DNA of 64,000 nt, from NCBI RefSeq assembly GCF_003148845.1, contig NZ_QGHA01000017.1:1-64000 (forward strand). Direction: 5' to 3'. This stretch comes from Mucilaginibacter oryzae (GTDB taxonomy: Bacteria > Bacteroidota > Bacteroidia > Sphingobacteriales > Sphingobacteriaceae). Under the pieces are notes generated by a model, which ran no database searches, was not told the DNA's origin, and saw nothing but the letters and a program-made list of their open reading frames with translations. A program made the translations under genes and the position numbers. This document shows positions 6,829-15,131 of this stretch, piece by piece (position 1 is the stretch's first letter; every line of letters begins with the position of its first letter).

Positions 6829-7503
6829 ATGATGAAACAAGAGCATAAAGTCGCCTTGAAGTTTGTGATCGAAGGTAAACCATACGAAACCTACGATCAA
6901 TATAAGACGGGCGCAGAATTAAAACAACTTGCAGGTATACCATTAGATACAGAACTATACCTGTCGATCGCCAAGCCCTATAAAGATGAGCTGGTCGAGA
7001 ACGATGCACGTGTTGACCTGGCACGACCTGAGACCGAGTATTTTTTCGTTAAGAAAAAACTACCGTTCACCATTAACAAAAAGGAATATACCTGGTACAA
7101 ACAGTATATCCGTGGTACTCAGATCAGAGAATTAGGTAATATCCCACCTGATGACGAGATCTATCTGGCGATAGAACGCCCGTTCGAAGATGAACTGATC
7201 ACCGATGATGAGCGCGTTGACCTCGCCAGACCGGGTAAAGAGCATTTCTTTTCAAAAGAAAACCCGGCTGATTTTACGATCATTGTGAATGCAACCCCAA
7301 AAGCGTGGAAGGAGCGAGAGATCTCTTTTGATCAGGTGGTTGTGCTGGCCTTCGGGGCGATCAGCAACCGTCCGGAAACCGGCTATACGGTGACTTACAG
7401 CCGAGGCTGGGAACCTAAACCGGAGGGCACGATGGTAAAAGATTCTGTAGTAAGGGTTAAGAATAAAATGGTATTCGATGTCACAGCAACTGATAAATCA
7501 TAG
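6829..7503 (+). CDS. Multiubiquitin-domain protein, three beta-grasp repeats (rightward copy)
   Basis: 224 residues with three ubiquitin-like repeats. Repeat 1 is about residues 8-76 (FVIEGKPYETYDQYKTGAEL). Repeat 2 is about 77-145 (FTINKKEYTWYKQYIRGTQI). Repeat 3 is about 146-224, with the block ISFDQVVVLAFG and YTVTYSRGWEPKPEG. Repeats 1 and 2 share the pattern 'EIYLAI.RP..DELI..DERVDLARP'. The end is VTATDKS, as in the leftward copy, with no diglycine. It is the presumed modifier used by the ThiF-like enzyme encoded next. The start could be M1 or M2; both follow an A-rich leader. Its final 26 nt double as the beginning of the E1 gene. Confidence 0.85.
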   Translation: MMKQEHKVALKFVIEGKPYETYDQYKTGAELKQLAGIPLDTELYLSIAKPYKDELVENDARVDLARPETEYFFVKKKLPFTINKKEYTWYKQYIRGTQIRELGNIPPDDEIYLAIERPFEDELITDDERVDLARPGKEHFFSKENPADFTIIVNATPKAWKEREISFDQVVVLAFGAISNRPETGYTVTYSRGWEPKPEGTMVKDSVVRVKNKMVFDVTATDKS

Positions 7504-8656
7504 TCCTGACCTGAAGCGTCTAAGAGACGAAGGTTACGAGATAGTGATCAATGGTGGATTTTTACAGATCCACCAGATTCCCTACCTCAACAGTGCAAAA
7601 GAGATCAAATATGGTATCCTGGTCAGTACGTTGTCCTTAGCCAACTCTACAACGACAACGACGCCGGACAACCATGTGATCCATTTTATCGGGGAGAACC
7701 CTTGCGATAATACCGGAAGCCCGATAACGGCGATCCAGTATAATAACGCGGCAACCCATTTGATGGAGGGCCTTATCGTTGACAGGTCCTTTTCCAATAA
7801 GCCGGCGGCGGGTTATCAGGACTACTATGAAAAGGTGAAGCGTTATGCAGACATCATTGCTGCGCCTGCTAAATTTTTGGATGATGAGGTGACCGAAAAG
7901 ACCTTTAAGGTGATACCGGATATGGAGAACGATAGCGTTTTTCAATACATCGATACCAACTCCAGCAGGGCGAACATTGATATGATCAATGCCAAATTTA
8001 AAGGTCAGAAAGTTGCCATTGTGGGATTAGGCGGGACCGGTGCCTACGTACTGGACCTGGTCGCTAAAACTCCCGTAAGTGAGATACATATCTACGATGG
8101 GGACAGCTTTGACCAGCATAACGCATTCAGGTCACCTGGCGCAGCCTCCGTTGAGGATCTGGATCAGCGACAAAAAAAGGCCGAGTACCTGGGCGCGACC
8201 TATAGGCGCATGCACAAAGGCATCATCATCCATTCAGGGTATATTAGTGACAGTAATATTCACGAACTTTATGAAATGAGTTATGTTTTCATTTGTGTTG
8301 ATCGCAACAGTGTGCGTAAGCATATCACGGACCGGCTTGCAGCACGCGGCGTATCTTTTATAGATGTTGGCCTTGGTGTGAATGTGGTTGGTGACCGTCT
8401 GACTGGTGCTGTTCGTGTCACTTCCGGTACCGCTGAAAAAAGCGACCACTTATCACAACGTATAAGTGGGGAGGACAATGATCAGAATGAATATACCACG
8501 AATATTCAGATCGCAGACCTCAATGCATTGAATGCGGTACTCGCAGTGATCAAGTGGAAAAAGCTGAGCGGTTTTTATGTAGATCTTGAAGAAGAACACC
8601 ATAGCTCGTATTCAATAGGCGTATCTAAAATTTTTAACGAAGATGCTACAGCATAA
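7478..8656 (+). CDS. ThiF/E1-like adenylyltransferase (rightward copy)
   Basis: 392 residues, colinear with the leftward E1. The N-terminal DUF6791-like domain is followed by the Rossmann loop GLGGTGAYV (residues 183-191), strand end YDGD (206-209), NAFRSPGA, and the TSGTAEKSDHL segment near residues 315-325. Two cysteines exist, C76 and C273. The aligned positions in the paralogue are tyrosine and alanine, so neither is likely to be a conserved catalytic residue. The enzyme should activate the preceding multiubiquitin protein. No E2-like gene is present in either operon, so conjugation may use another route or the DUF6791 domain. It overlaps its neighbours by 26 nt upstream and 14 nt downstream. 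Confidence 0.88.
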   Translation: MSQQLINHSPDLKRLRDEGYEIVINGGFLQIHQIPYLNSAKEIKYGILVSTLSLANSTTTTTPDNHVIHFIGENPCDNTGSPITAIQYNNAATHLMEGLIVDRSFSNKPAAGYQDYYEKVKRYADIIAAPAKFLDDEVTEKTFKVIPDMENDSVFQYIDTNSSRANIDMINAKFKGQKVAIVGLGGTGAYVLDLVAKTPVSEIHIYDGDSFDQHNAFRSPGAASVEDLDQRQKKAEYLGATYRRMHKGIIIHSGYISDSNIHELYEMSYVFICVDRNSVRKHITDRLAARGVSFIDVGLGVNVVGDRLTGAVRVTSGTAEKSDHLSQRISGEDNDQNEYTTNIQIADLNALNAVLAVIKWKKLSGFYVDLEEEHHSSYSIGVSKIFNEDATA

Positions 8657-9080
8657 GTTTGTCGAGTTTATGCCAGAAAAGCTGGAAGAAGGTATACTTT
8701 ACGTTTCTGTAGAGTACTGTACGGCATTACACAAATGTGTATGCGGCTGTGGAAACACGGTCGTAACGCCTATATCACCAACTGATTGGCAATTGAAATT
8801 TGATGGTAAGTCGATCTCACTTTCACCCTCGATTGGTAATTGGAGTTTCGCCTGCCGATCTCATTATTGGATCGATAAAAACCATATCCGGTGGGCCGGA
8901 AATTGGGACAAAGATCAGATCGAAGAGGGTCGGAAAGAGGACCAGCAAAAGAAAGCGCGATACTTTAACAAGCTATCTATCTCTGAACCATCTAACGACA
9001 AGCTCAAAACCAAGGAATCCCTTCCAAAAACGTCGTGGAGTTGGCGGTCAATTTGGAATGCACTGATTTCTAAAAACTGA
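8643..9080 (+). CDS. DUF6527 family protein of the rightward ubiquitin-like operon
   Basis: 145 residues, starting MLQHKFVEFMPEKLEEGILY. Conserved blocks are HKCVCGCGNTVVTPISPTDW, SPSIGNW and CRSHYWI, the same as the leftward copy, again with clustered cysteines and a Ser-His pair. The C-terminal third (residues 95-145) is lysine-rich and not conserved between the two copies, so it may set partner or membrane contacts. Probably acts on the modifier made by the operon (processing or removal), which is inference from operon membership. Followed at once by a strong terminator. Confidence 0.8.
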   Translation: MLQHKFVEFMPEKLEEGILYVSVEYCTALHKCVCGCGNTVVTPISPTDWQLKFDGKSISLSPSIGNWSFACRSHYWIDKNHIRWAGNWDKDQIEEGRKEDQQKKARYFNKLSISEPSNDKLKTKESLPKTSWSWRSIWNALISKN

Positions 9081-9095
9081 TTTGTTAAAAAGTAC

Positions 9096-9132
9096 AAATG
9101 AAGCGGCCGCGAAAAGCGACTGCTTCATTTTT
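9096..9132 (+). terminator. Rho-independent terminator after the rightward operon
   Basis: AAATGAAGC at 9096-9104 pairs with GCTTCATTT at 9122-9130, and the stem is followed by TTTTTTAT. It closes the three-gene operon and separates it from the convergent mobilisation block. Confidence 0.75.
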
Positions 9133-9183
9133 TATAACAAAGTACCGTTTCCAAATTACCGAAATTATGATTTTAAACTACTA

Positions 9184-11169
9184 TCAACCTTTATTTTTAC
9201 TAATCACCAAATGCGCCTTAGCTGGGTCTTCCAGCAATCGCTCGAACACCACTTCTATCAACTCCTGCACATCCTGTTTGACCTGCAAATAATTACGCTG
9301 AACAATACCGGGATTAACCTGCCGAATTATTGGTAATTCGACATAATCCGCGATCTCGTTCTTCAATCCCTCATGGTCGTTCTGTAACTCACAATGAAAG
9401 GCTTTCAACTCGATCTTTTCATCCGGGTTATCGGCCACTAAACCGACAAACTCGCCGGAACTCAGAGCCGAGATGCGCGAGGCCGGTACCGCCGCTTCCA
9501 ACTGCTTCGAGCGGCTGATGGAAGTATCGCTGCGATTGATCGACAAACTTTCCCGATCCTGCATGATGCGCCCGATCTTCTCCGATACCATTTTAGCCGT
9601 GTCGCCTGCCACCTGGCCGACCGCCATGTTGCCCACGATATTCATGATCACATCAGCCTGCTCCCGCCCGTATTCCTTCCGCAGCTGACTGGCATCCTGT
9701 ATGCCCAAACAGGTCGAAATTAAATTGCTCCGACCCGTAGCGATGGTCGGTATCACATCAGCCACCAGCGTAGGATATTCATCCAGGATCAGGCTGGATT
9801 TGAGTTTGTTTTTCTGGTTAATGATCTTGAGCAGACGGTTGGTGAACAGCGACAGCACCGCCCCGTAGATCTGCAATTTCTGCGGGTTATTGCCCATGCA
9901 GACGATCTTCGGCGCTGCCGGGTCGTTGATATCCAGTGTGAATTCATTACCTGAGAGGATATAGTACAATTGCGGTGAAGCCAGCCGCGACATGGTGATC
10001 TTGGCCGAAGCGATCTGCCCTTCCAGTTGTTCTACCGCATCCCGCAGGTAGGCGCTGACAAAGGGGTTGATCAGCACATCGATCTCCTGCTCTGTCCGCA
10101 GCACGGTGAACAGCTGGTCATAATCCGCCTGCATCAATTCGATCACATGCGGCAGCGTACAGAACTCACCGTCCTTATAGCGGCGCAGGAACCAGATGAT
10201 CGCCGTTAAAAAATTGATCGGTGATTCCACGAAGAAGTCGCCCTGCCGCTTTACCCATTCCCGGTTCAGGCCCAGCAAGATCGTCCGGGCCGACTCCACT
10301 GTGTCGGTGATATCGTGCATGGACGAAGGGTCCAGCGGGTTACAACGGTTGCTGCGGGCCAGGTCATCAAAATTGATGGCGTAAAATTTCGGTTCCACCG
10401 CATATTGCCCCTTATACTTCAGCCAGGTATTATAGGCGATGACCGACAGGTCGGGCATCTTGAAATCGTAAACGAACATGGCAAAGCCCTTGCGGATATG
10501 CTGGGTGATAAAATGCCGGATGATGAAATAACTCTTACCCGCGCCGGGGCTGCCGATCACCGCCGTGGACCGAAAAGGATTGATGATATTCAGCCAGCCA
10601 TTCCGCCGTTTCCCCTTTAGCTGGTAACGCGTCGGCAGGTTCACGGAGTATTCATTTTCCAGCAAGCGTTCCTCCTGCGGGAAGGCCTCCTGGTCACGGT
10701 TAAAGATGTCGCCCGACAGCTTATCCCGGATGATCCGCGACACCATCGTCCCGCCGCTCAGCACCAACAGGAAACCCAAACCGCAGGTGCCCATATAGCT
10801 GGCCGCCAGCCAGGTCATTTTCCACCGGACCAGCAGGATCAGGCCGCTGCCAAAGAACAGCAACAGCCCGACGATCAGGTAGAGCGCCGCCGCCTTTACC
10901 GTCTGCTTTTCATCCTTCTTTCCCCTGACCCCGATCAGCGCGATGACCAGGAACGCCAGCGCGATCAGCTTGGGTTTATGAAAACCGCTGAACAAACCCG
11001 TCCGCATCACATTCGCGAGTACCCGGTCGACCATCGGCGCCGTCAAATGCCAGTGCACAAAAGCCCCGTAACCAACCACATAAAAGTGCAACACCAACAC
11101 CACAATGGCGATCAGCCGTGTCATATCCAGGATCTGGCGCATGGCCTGATCATTCTCTCCCGTCTGCAT
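9184..11169 (-). CDS. mobC: MobC / TraG-VirD4-type coupling ATPase
   Basis: 661 residues. The first 140 contain about four membrane segments (TRLIAIVVLVLHFYVVGYGA; LIALAFLVIALIGV; ALYLIVGLLLFFGSGLILLV; GLGFLLVLSGGTMV). The Walker A loop is IGSPGAGKSYFIIRHF near residue 210 and the Walker B strand is SSLILDEYPTLVAD near 461. This is the Bacteroidetes MobC/TraG form of type IV coupling protein. It brings the relaxase-DNA complex to the mating channel. The start at 11169 is supported by a GGGAGGG box just upstream. It follows the relaxase gene by 22 bp in one operon. The gene is clearly GC-richer than the operons to its left. Confidence 0.9.
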   Translation of the reverse strand: MQTGENDQAMRQILDMTRLIAIVVLVLHFYVVGYGAFVHWHLTAPMVDRVLANVMRTGLFSGFHKPKLIALAFLVIALIGVRGKKDEKQTVKAAALYLIVGLLLFFGSGLILLVRWKMTWLAASYMGTCGLGFLLVLSGGTMVSRIIRDKLSGDIFNRDQEAFPQEERLLENEYSVNLPTRYQLKGKRRNGWLNIINPFRSTAVIGSPGAGKSYFIIRHFITQHIRKGFAMFVYDFKMPDLSVIAYNTWLKYKGQYAVEPKFYAINFDDLARSNRCNPLDPSSMHDITDTVESARTILLGLNREWVKRQGDFFVESPINFLTAIIWFLRRYKDGEFCTLPHVIELMQADYDQLFTVLRTEQEIDVLINPFVSAYLRDAVEQLEGQIASAKITMSRLASPQLYYILSGNEFTLDINDPAAPKIVCMGNNPQKLQIYGAVLSLFTNRLLKIINQKNKLKSSLILDEYPTLVADVIPTIATGRSNLISTCLGIQDASQLRKEYGREQADVIMNIVGNMAVGQVAGDTAKMVSEKIGRIMQDRESLSINRSDTSISRSKQLEAAVPASRISALSSGEFVGLVADNPDEKIELKAFHCELQNDHEGLKNEIADYVELPIIRQVNPGIVQRNYLQVKQDVQELIEVVFERLLEDPAKAHLVISKNKG

Positions 11170-11191
11170 AAACCCTCCCTGAAAAATTAAC

Positions 11192-12484
11192 TTAATAGCC
11201 CGGTGATAACCGCCGCTTTTTCTTTCGCTTACGCCGCTTCAATTCGGCATCCATCGTTTCCGGCTGGTAACCCGTATCCAGCAACACTTCCACCAAGCCG
11301 GTCCCGTTCTCTTTTTTTCCCTCGCCAGCCCCATAGCCGCCCTGCCGGTCCCGCGCCAGGTCGCCGCCATGCCCCGCGACCATACCCCGCCGCTGCGCCG
11401 TGCCGTTTTGTTTTTTCCCCTCGTCGGCCCGCCATTCCCCGCAACGTTCCAGCACCGCTTTGGCACTATAAACTTTACCCAACTCGCTACCGTTAAAGAC
11501 CACTTTCGTCACGTGGTCCACATAGGTCAAGCCGTAAATCATGCCCCCATCATTACGCCGCAACACCACATCGACGCCATCCTTTTTCAAAGCCGCGACC
11601 AAAACGGCCAGCTTCAGTTGATCCGCTAAACAGGCACGCCCGATAATACCCCGGACCCGCCGCGCCGCCTCGTCCGGCTTGAACTTGTTGCGCGCGAACA
11701 AAACCTGCAGGTCTTTCAATTGCCGCTTGCCCGCGAACAAACTTGCCTTGATCGGCGGTCCGAGCTTTTCGCCATCGCTATCCAGCACCCGGAACACCAG
11801 CCCGTCATGCTGCCGGATACGGCTGTCCGAACTGCCCGGATCGGCGACTACATAGTATAGACCCAGCACCGAGTTCAGCTCCGCAAGCGAAGCAAATTTG
11901 TAAGACCTCAGCACAAAATTCAGCACCTTGCCGATCGCCTGTTTGGTCTCTGCGCGGCCATAAATGACCCTTGCCGCATCGACCGGTTCCGGTAAGAGCA
12001 CCGCCTTTTTTTGCTGACCGCCAGCCGGTACCAAACCATACTTTTTTTCCAATGCCAGCCGCGCCGGTTCGGACCTCAACTTCGCCAGTTTGTGCATCGA
12101 GATCGCCGTCCCGTCCGCCCGGATATTGGTCGAAACCAAATGAATATGCGGGTGCGCTGCATCCCGGTGCCGGTAGACCAGATAAGGCTGCCCGCCAAAG
12201 CCCAAACCCTCCAGGTATTCCGCCGCGATCTGCTCCATTTTTTCGGGCGAAAGCTTTTCCGAAGGGTCGAAATTCAGCGAGACATGCAGCGCATTTTTGG
12301 TCGTTCGCTGGTTCAGATCCGTGAGCTTTTCAAAGCGTCGTAACAGCTCGGTAAAACCCAAGTCACCCGGCTCTTTCAGCCATCCCGAGGCTACCAAAAG
12401 ATCGGCTGCACCGGCCTTTACCTTATGCTCGTTATAGCTGATCACGCGCGCCATACTTGTGCTCTCATGGATCACTGCAACCAT
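11192..12484 (-). CDS. mobB: MobB-type relaxase
   Basis: 430 residues. The N-terminal relaxase domain carries the metal-binding triad HPHIHLVSTN (H111, H113, H115), preceded by NALHVSLNFDPSEKLS. The region around ISYNEHKVKAG (residues 15-25) supplies the catalytic tyrosine, probably Y17. Residues 240-350 are a helical DNA-binding part. The last 70 residues are low-complexity and basic (KRRKRKKKRRLSPGY). It should nick oriT and pilot the strand. The gene overlaps mobA by 13 nt. Several long frames on the opposite strand here are byproducts of the high GC content. Confidence 0.9.
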   Translation of the reverse strand: MVAVIHESTSMARVISYNEHKVKAGAADLLVASGWLKEPGDLGFTELLRRFEKLTDLNQRTTKNALHVSLNFDPSEKLSPEKMEQIAAEYLEGLGFGGQPYLVYRHRDAAHPHIHLVSTNIRADGTAISMHKLAKLRSEPARLALEKKYGLVPAGGQQKKAVLLPEPVDAARVIYGRAETKQAIGKVLNFVLRSYKFASLAELNSVLGLYYVVADPGSSDSRIRQHDGLVFRVLDSDGEKLGPPIKASLFAGKRQLKDLQVLFARNKFKPDEAARRVRGIIGRACLADQLKLAVLVAALKKDGVDVVLRRNDGGMIYGLTYVDHVTKVVFNGSELGKVYSAKAVLERCGEWRADEGKKQNGTAQRRGMVAGHGGDLARDRQGGYGAGEGKKENGTGLVEVLLDTGYQPETMDAELKRRKRKKKRRLSPGY

Positions 12485-12888
12485 ACCGTTTCAATGCTTG
12501 CCAACTGCTCATAGATCGCATCCAGCTTGCCCAACAATACCGCCTTGTCCGCATCCCAGCGACGCAGCCAATCCTGCATTTGCGGCGCATGATCGAGCGT
12601 ATGCAGTTTATGCACCGCCTGGTTAAAATTCACCCCGATGGCATTCAGTTCTTTCTTCAGCAGGACCAGTTCGGCTACCAGTTCATCCACGGAAACATTC
12701 CGCGTTTTGACCGTCAACACCCGTCCGAACAGTAGCTGGCGGATATAGGCGCTCAACTTTCTCAGCGTCGTTCTTTTCCAGGCTGACAGCAGCTTTTCAT
12801 GTTCTTCACCCGTCAAGCGGAAGTTGACCACCTGGCTGCGGCCAATAGCGAATTTTCCGTTTTTATCATCTTTCACTTCATCCATCAC
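12472..12888 (-). CDS. mobA: MobA-type accessory protein (ribbon-helix-helix)
   Basis: 138 residues. An N-terminal basic stretch (NGKFAIGRSQVVNFRLTGEE) is followed by the RHH-like pattern KLSAYIRQLLFGR, then long helices (VDELVAELVLLKKELNAIGV). Bacteroidetes MobA/BmgB proteins of this size bind oriT and recruit the relaxase. It is the first gene of the mobABC set and starts about 75 bp from the likely oriT. Confidence 0.85.
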   Translation of the reverse strand: MMDEVKDDKNGKFAIGRSQVVNFRLTGEEHEKLLSAWKRTTLRKLSAYIRQLLFGRVLTVKTRNVSVDELVAELVLLKKELNAIGVNFNQAVHKLHTLDHAPQMQDWLRRWDADKAVLLGKLDAIYEQLASIETVWLQ

Positions 12889-12944
12889 CTATCAAAAAAA
12901 ACAGCCAATGATCTCAAAAAAACATCAAAGCAGCACCCCGCGAA

Positions 12945-13018
12945 GCGCCCGAGTTCCGAGGGCGCAGGCAATAGTTGTAAGACAACTATACATCTTGCCG
13001 TTTGCGTAGAAGGCAAAC
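12945..13018. other. Probable oriT region with three inverted repeats
   Basis: Between mobA and the primase gene lie three hairpins. GCGCCC (12945-12950) pairs with GGGCGC (12960-12965). ATAGTTGT (12971-12978) pairs with ACAACTAT (12982-12989) around a 3-nt loop. GTTTGC (13000-13005) pairs with GCAAAC (13013-13018). A cluster of inverted repeats directly upstream of mobA is the usual layout of an origin of transfer. The nick site cannot be placed from sequence alone. Confidence 0.6.
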
Positions 13019-13063
13019 TCACCCAGGGGCTGACGAGGGGAAAAAGCGATCCTAACCAATCCA

Positions 13064-13966
13064 TCAGAAACCGCGCACTTTCAGGCGCTGCCGCTTTTCC
13101 GGCACCTCACCCTTGTGGCAAAGCCATTCGTTCAGATCTTTAAAATGGCTGTATAAACCACTTTCGTCTATAAAGCGCTTTCCTAACGAAAGCGCCTTGT
13201 CCCGGTACCGCTGCCCCGTCGCATCCCGGTCCAGCCACAAATGCACCCCCTCATGCGCCAGCAAAAAAGGCAGCGCACGATCGAACAAAGCCGCACTGTT
13301 CAACACCACGATATCCGTTGCGCGCGGGTCGTCATAAGGGTGCAGCACCCTCCAAGAAAGCAGATCAAAAAAACCCTCGAAAACCTGCACCGAAGGCGCG
13401 CCAAAACGGATGGTCGTGATGTCTTTGGGACTGCTGCTGCTCTTGGCGATCCTGCTGCGGATCTCGTACCCGCCCGCATCATTTTTAAAGCCAATGCCAT
13501 ACAATTCTTTACCCTTAACCTGGTAATTTATCTCACAGCAATATTCATCCGCCACGGCTACCGGGATGCCTCTTTCATGGAGGTAGTTTTTGAGAGGATA
13601 GGAGTAGATGGGACACACCTCATTCACCACCAATTGCCGTTCCGGAACCATCCGGGATTCGTCACGTATAACATGCACTGCAAGAGCGCTGCCAACCAAA
13701 AAATGTGCTGCCAATTCCGCAACGTTACAACCATAATAACGAAGGCCGAAGTCGACCAGATTACCGCCCGTTGCCAGCCCGAAATCATACCATCGGTTCA
13801 GGAAAGAATTGACTTTGAAACTCGGAGCTGCTTCCTCGCGTAAAGGTGATCTGTACCAATATTCAAATCCCTTTTTTACCGACATCGGTTCGTAACCCAA
13901 ACCAGCCAGCCAGGCCACCATATCCAGTTCCTTGATTTGCATTAAAGACATTCGTTCCGCTTCCAT
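13064..13966 (-). CDS. CHC2/Toprim-type primase of the mobilisable element
   Basis: 300 residues with start MEAERMSLMQIKELDMVAWL. The frame is open 18 codons further, but a perfect GGAGGTG box lies 4-5 nt before this ATG, which decides the start. The N-terminal part (YWYRSPLREEAAPSFKVN, RWYDFGLATGGNLVDFG) is the CHC2-like fold without an obvious cysteine set. The central part is a Toprim domain (VQVFEGFFDLLSW, VVLNSAALF, VHLWLDRDATG) with acidic residues for metal binding. Such proteins prime replication of the transferred strand. It is divergent from the 17263 gene if the ATPase/HNH insert is removed. Confidence 0.8.
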   Translation of the reverse strand: MEAERMSLMQIKELDMVAWLAGLGYEPMSVKKGFEYWYRSPLREEAAPSFKVNSFLNRWYDFGLATGGNLVDFGLRYYGCNVAELAAHFLVGSALAVHVIRDESRMVPERQLVVNEVCPIYSYPLKNYLHERGIPVAVADEYCCEINYQVKGKELYGIGFKNDAGGYEIRSRIAKSSSSPKDITTIRFGAPSVQVFEGFFDLLSWRVLHPYDDPRATDIVVLNSAALFDRALPFLLAHEGVHLWLDRDATGQRYRDKALSLGKRFIDESGLYSHFKDLNEWLCHKGEVPEKRQRLKVRGF

Positions 13967-14026
13967 TTTCACCTCCCTCAAACTGATCAGCGGTTCAAAT
14001 GTATCGCGGCCAAACCACATCTACCT

Positions 14027-14053
14027 ATCCCGACTAAACTTTGAACAGGATCG
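14027..14053. repeat. 27-bp direct repeat, left copy
   Basis: Begins ATCCCGACTAAA and ends TTTGAACAGGATCG. The same 27 bases occur at 17184-17210 in the same orientation with one mismatch. The two copies bracket the ATPase/HNH pair exactly. Confidence 0.85.
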
Positions 14054-14153
14054 GCTCGTTGAAAATATATGATCCAGCACAAGTTGCTTAAGTAGTTTCG
14101 ATTTCGGAACTATAACGATGGATCACATCAGGATAAAGAAATATAGAATTGTA

Positions 14154-15131
14154 TCAAAGAAAAATTGCTGATTTTGGCTTGACTGGGTTTATGAAAACCA
14201 ATTGATCTACAATATCTTTAGTTAGTTTGGACAATGGTCTTTTGATAAAGTCCTCTTCATTCCAAAAAGTACCAAACGCTATTTTATATAAATCATCGAT
14301 CGACCCCAACTGCGGAAAGGTATCTTGAAGCATTTCTAAATATTTGCCCCCCGAGATATAATGTCGGCGAACGATATCTGCTATTTCGCCATGATGAGCA
14401 GCGTCATAAATTTCAGGCAACTTAAATAATTTACAATTATTCACACAGCGTTGAACTTTTTCGGGCTCCAACGTATTATGCTCAACGGTAACTATATAAT
14501 TGTCAGATAGACCGGTAAGGCTATCGACATCCAGCGAAAAGAAATTAAATTTCGTGGCGGTTCCGAAACCTTCTTCGTAAGGATGGATATATCTCCCATA
14601 CACTGTCGGCTGCTGATTTTTTACGCTTCTGTTGCATACGAGGCAACTAGGTATCAAATTATAAAATGATAGGCCAACCAGCGGGTTTTTTGCTTGTGAA
14701 ATGAAGTGGTCGATATCCGGCCTTGTCACTCGCTTTTTTTTATCAACGGTTACTGTATAATTGCGGTTACAGTAAGGGCACGTATTAACGTCTAATTTCT
14801 TGACCAACGTGTAGGCGGAATATTCCGTAACTGGTGCATTGGTGCGTGAAAAATGTTTGTAATTGAAAACGCTTTTAAGGCCTTTGTTGATATTTTTCGC
14901 AAGTAAAGCGCCCCGACCTTTAGCGGTACAAAATTTTTTATACTCGCTTAGCAGATCTGAGAGTTGTTTTGGTTTACCTGTGAGAATTCGGTCAATATTT
15001 TGATTAATGAATGTTTGCTGACGTGTTTTTAAACTTCCTAACCTGGCAATGATCGATGGCTTTAATTCCGCGCAGTGATGCTCAGCCAGGGCATCTAAAT
15101 TTCTTTGTAAATTTGATTTTATAGCGATCAT
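14154..15131 (-). CDS. HNH endonuclease, PtuB-like (Septu-type defence)
   Basis: 325 residues. The HNH core begins CPYCNRNYTVTV near residue 116, continues with RPDIDHFISQAKNPLVGL (conserved D-H), and ends SFYNLIPSCLVCN with the second zinc pair. The N-terminal 100 residues are helical and probably bind the ATPase. The start overlaps the upstream ATPase gene by 4 nt. ATPase plus HNH is the layout of Septu (PtuA-PtuB), in which the HNH subunit degrades nucleic acid during phage infection. No reverse transcriptase or msDNA-like gene is nearby, so it is not obviously a retron. Confidence 0.8.
   Translation of the reverse strand: MIAIKSNLQRNLDALAEHHCAELKPSIIARLGSLKTRQQTFINQNIDRILTGKPKQLSDLLSEYKKFCTAKGRGALLAKNINKGLKSVFNYKHFSRTNAPVTEYSAYTLVKKLDVNTCPYCNRNYTVTVDKKKRVTRPDIDHFISQAKNPLVGLSFYNLIPSCLVCNRSVKNQQPTVYGRYIHPYEEGFGTATKFNFFSLDVDSLTGLSDNYIVTVEHNTLEPEKVQRCVNNCKLFKLPEIYDAAHHGEIADIVRRHYISGGKYLEMLQDTFPQLGSIDDLYKIAFGTFWNEEDFIKRPLSKLTKDIVDQLVFINPVKPKSAIFL

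Noticed and set aside
11203..12343. Several long frames on the strand opposite the relaxase and MobC genes
   Set aside because: They arise from the high GC content of the real genes, with no protein-like pattern, start or motif.
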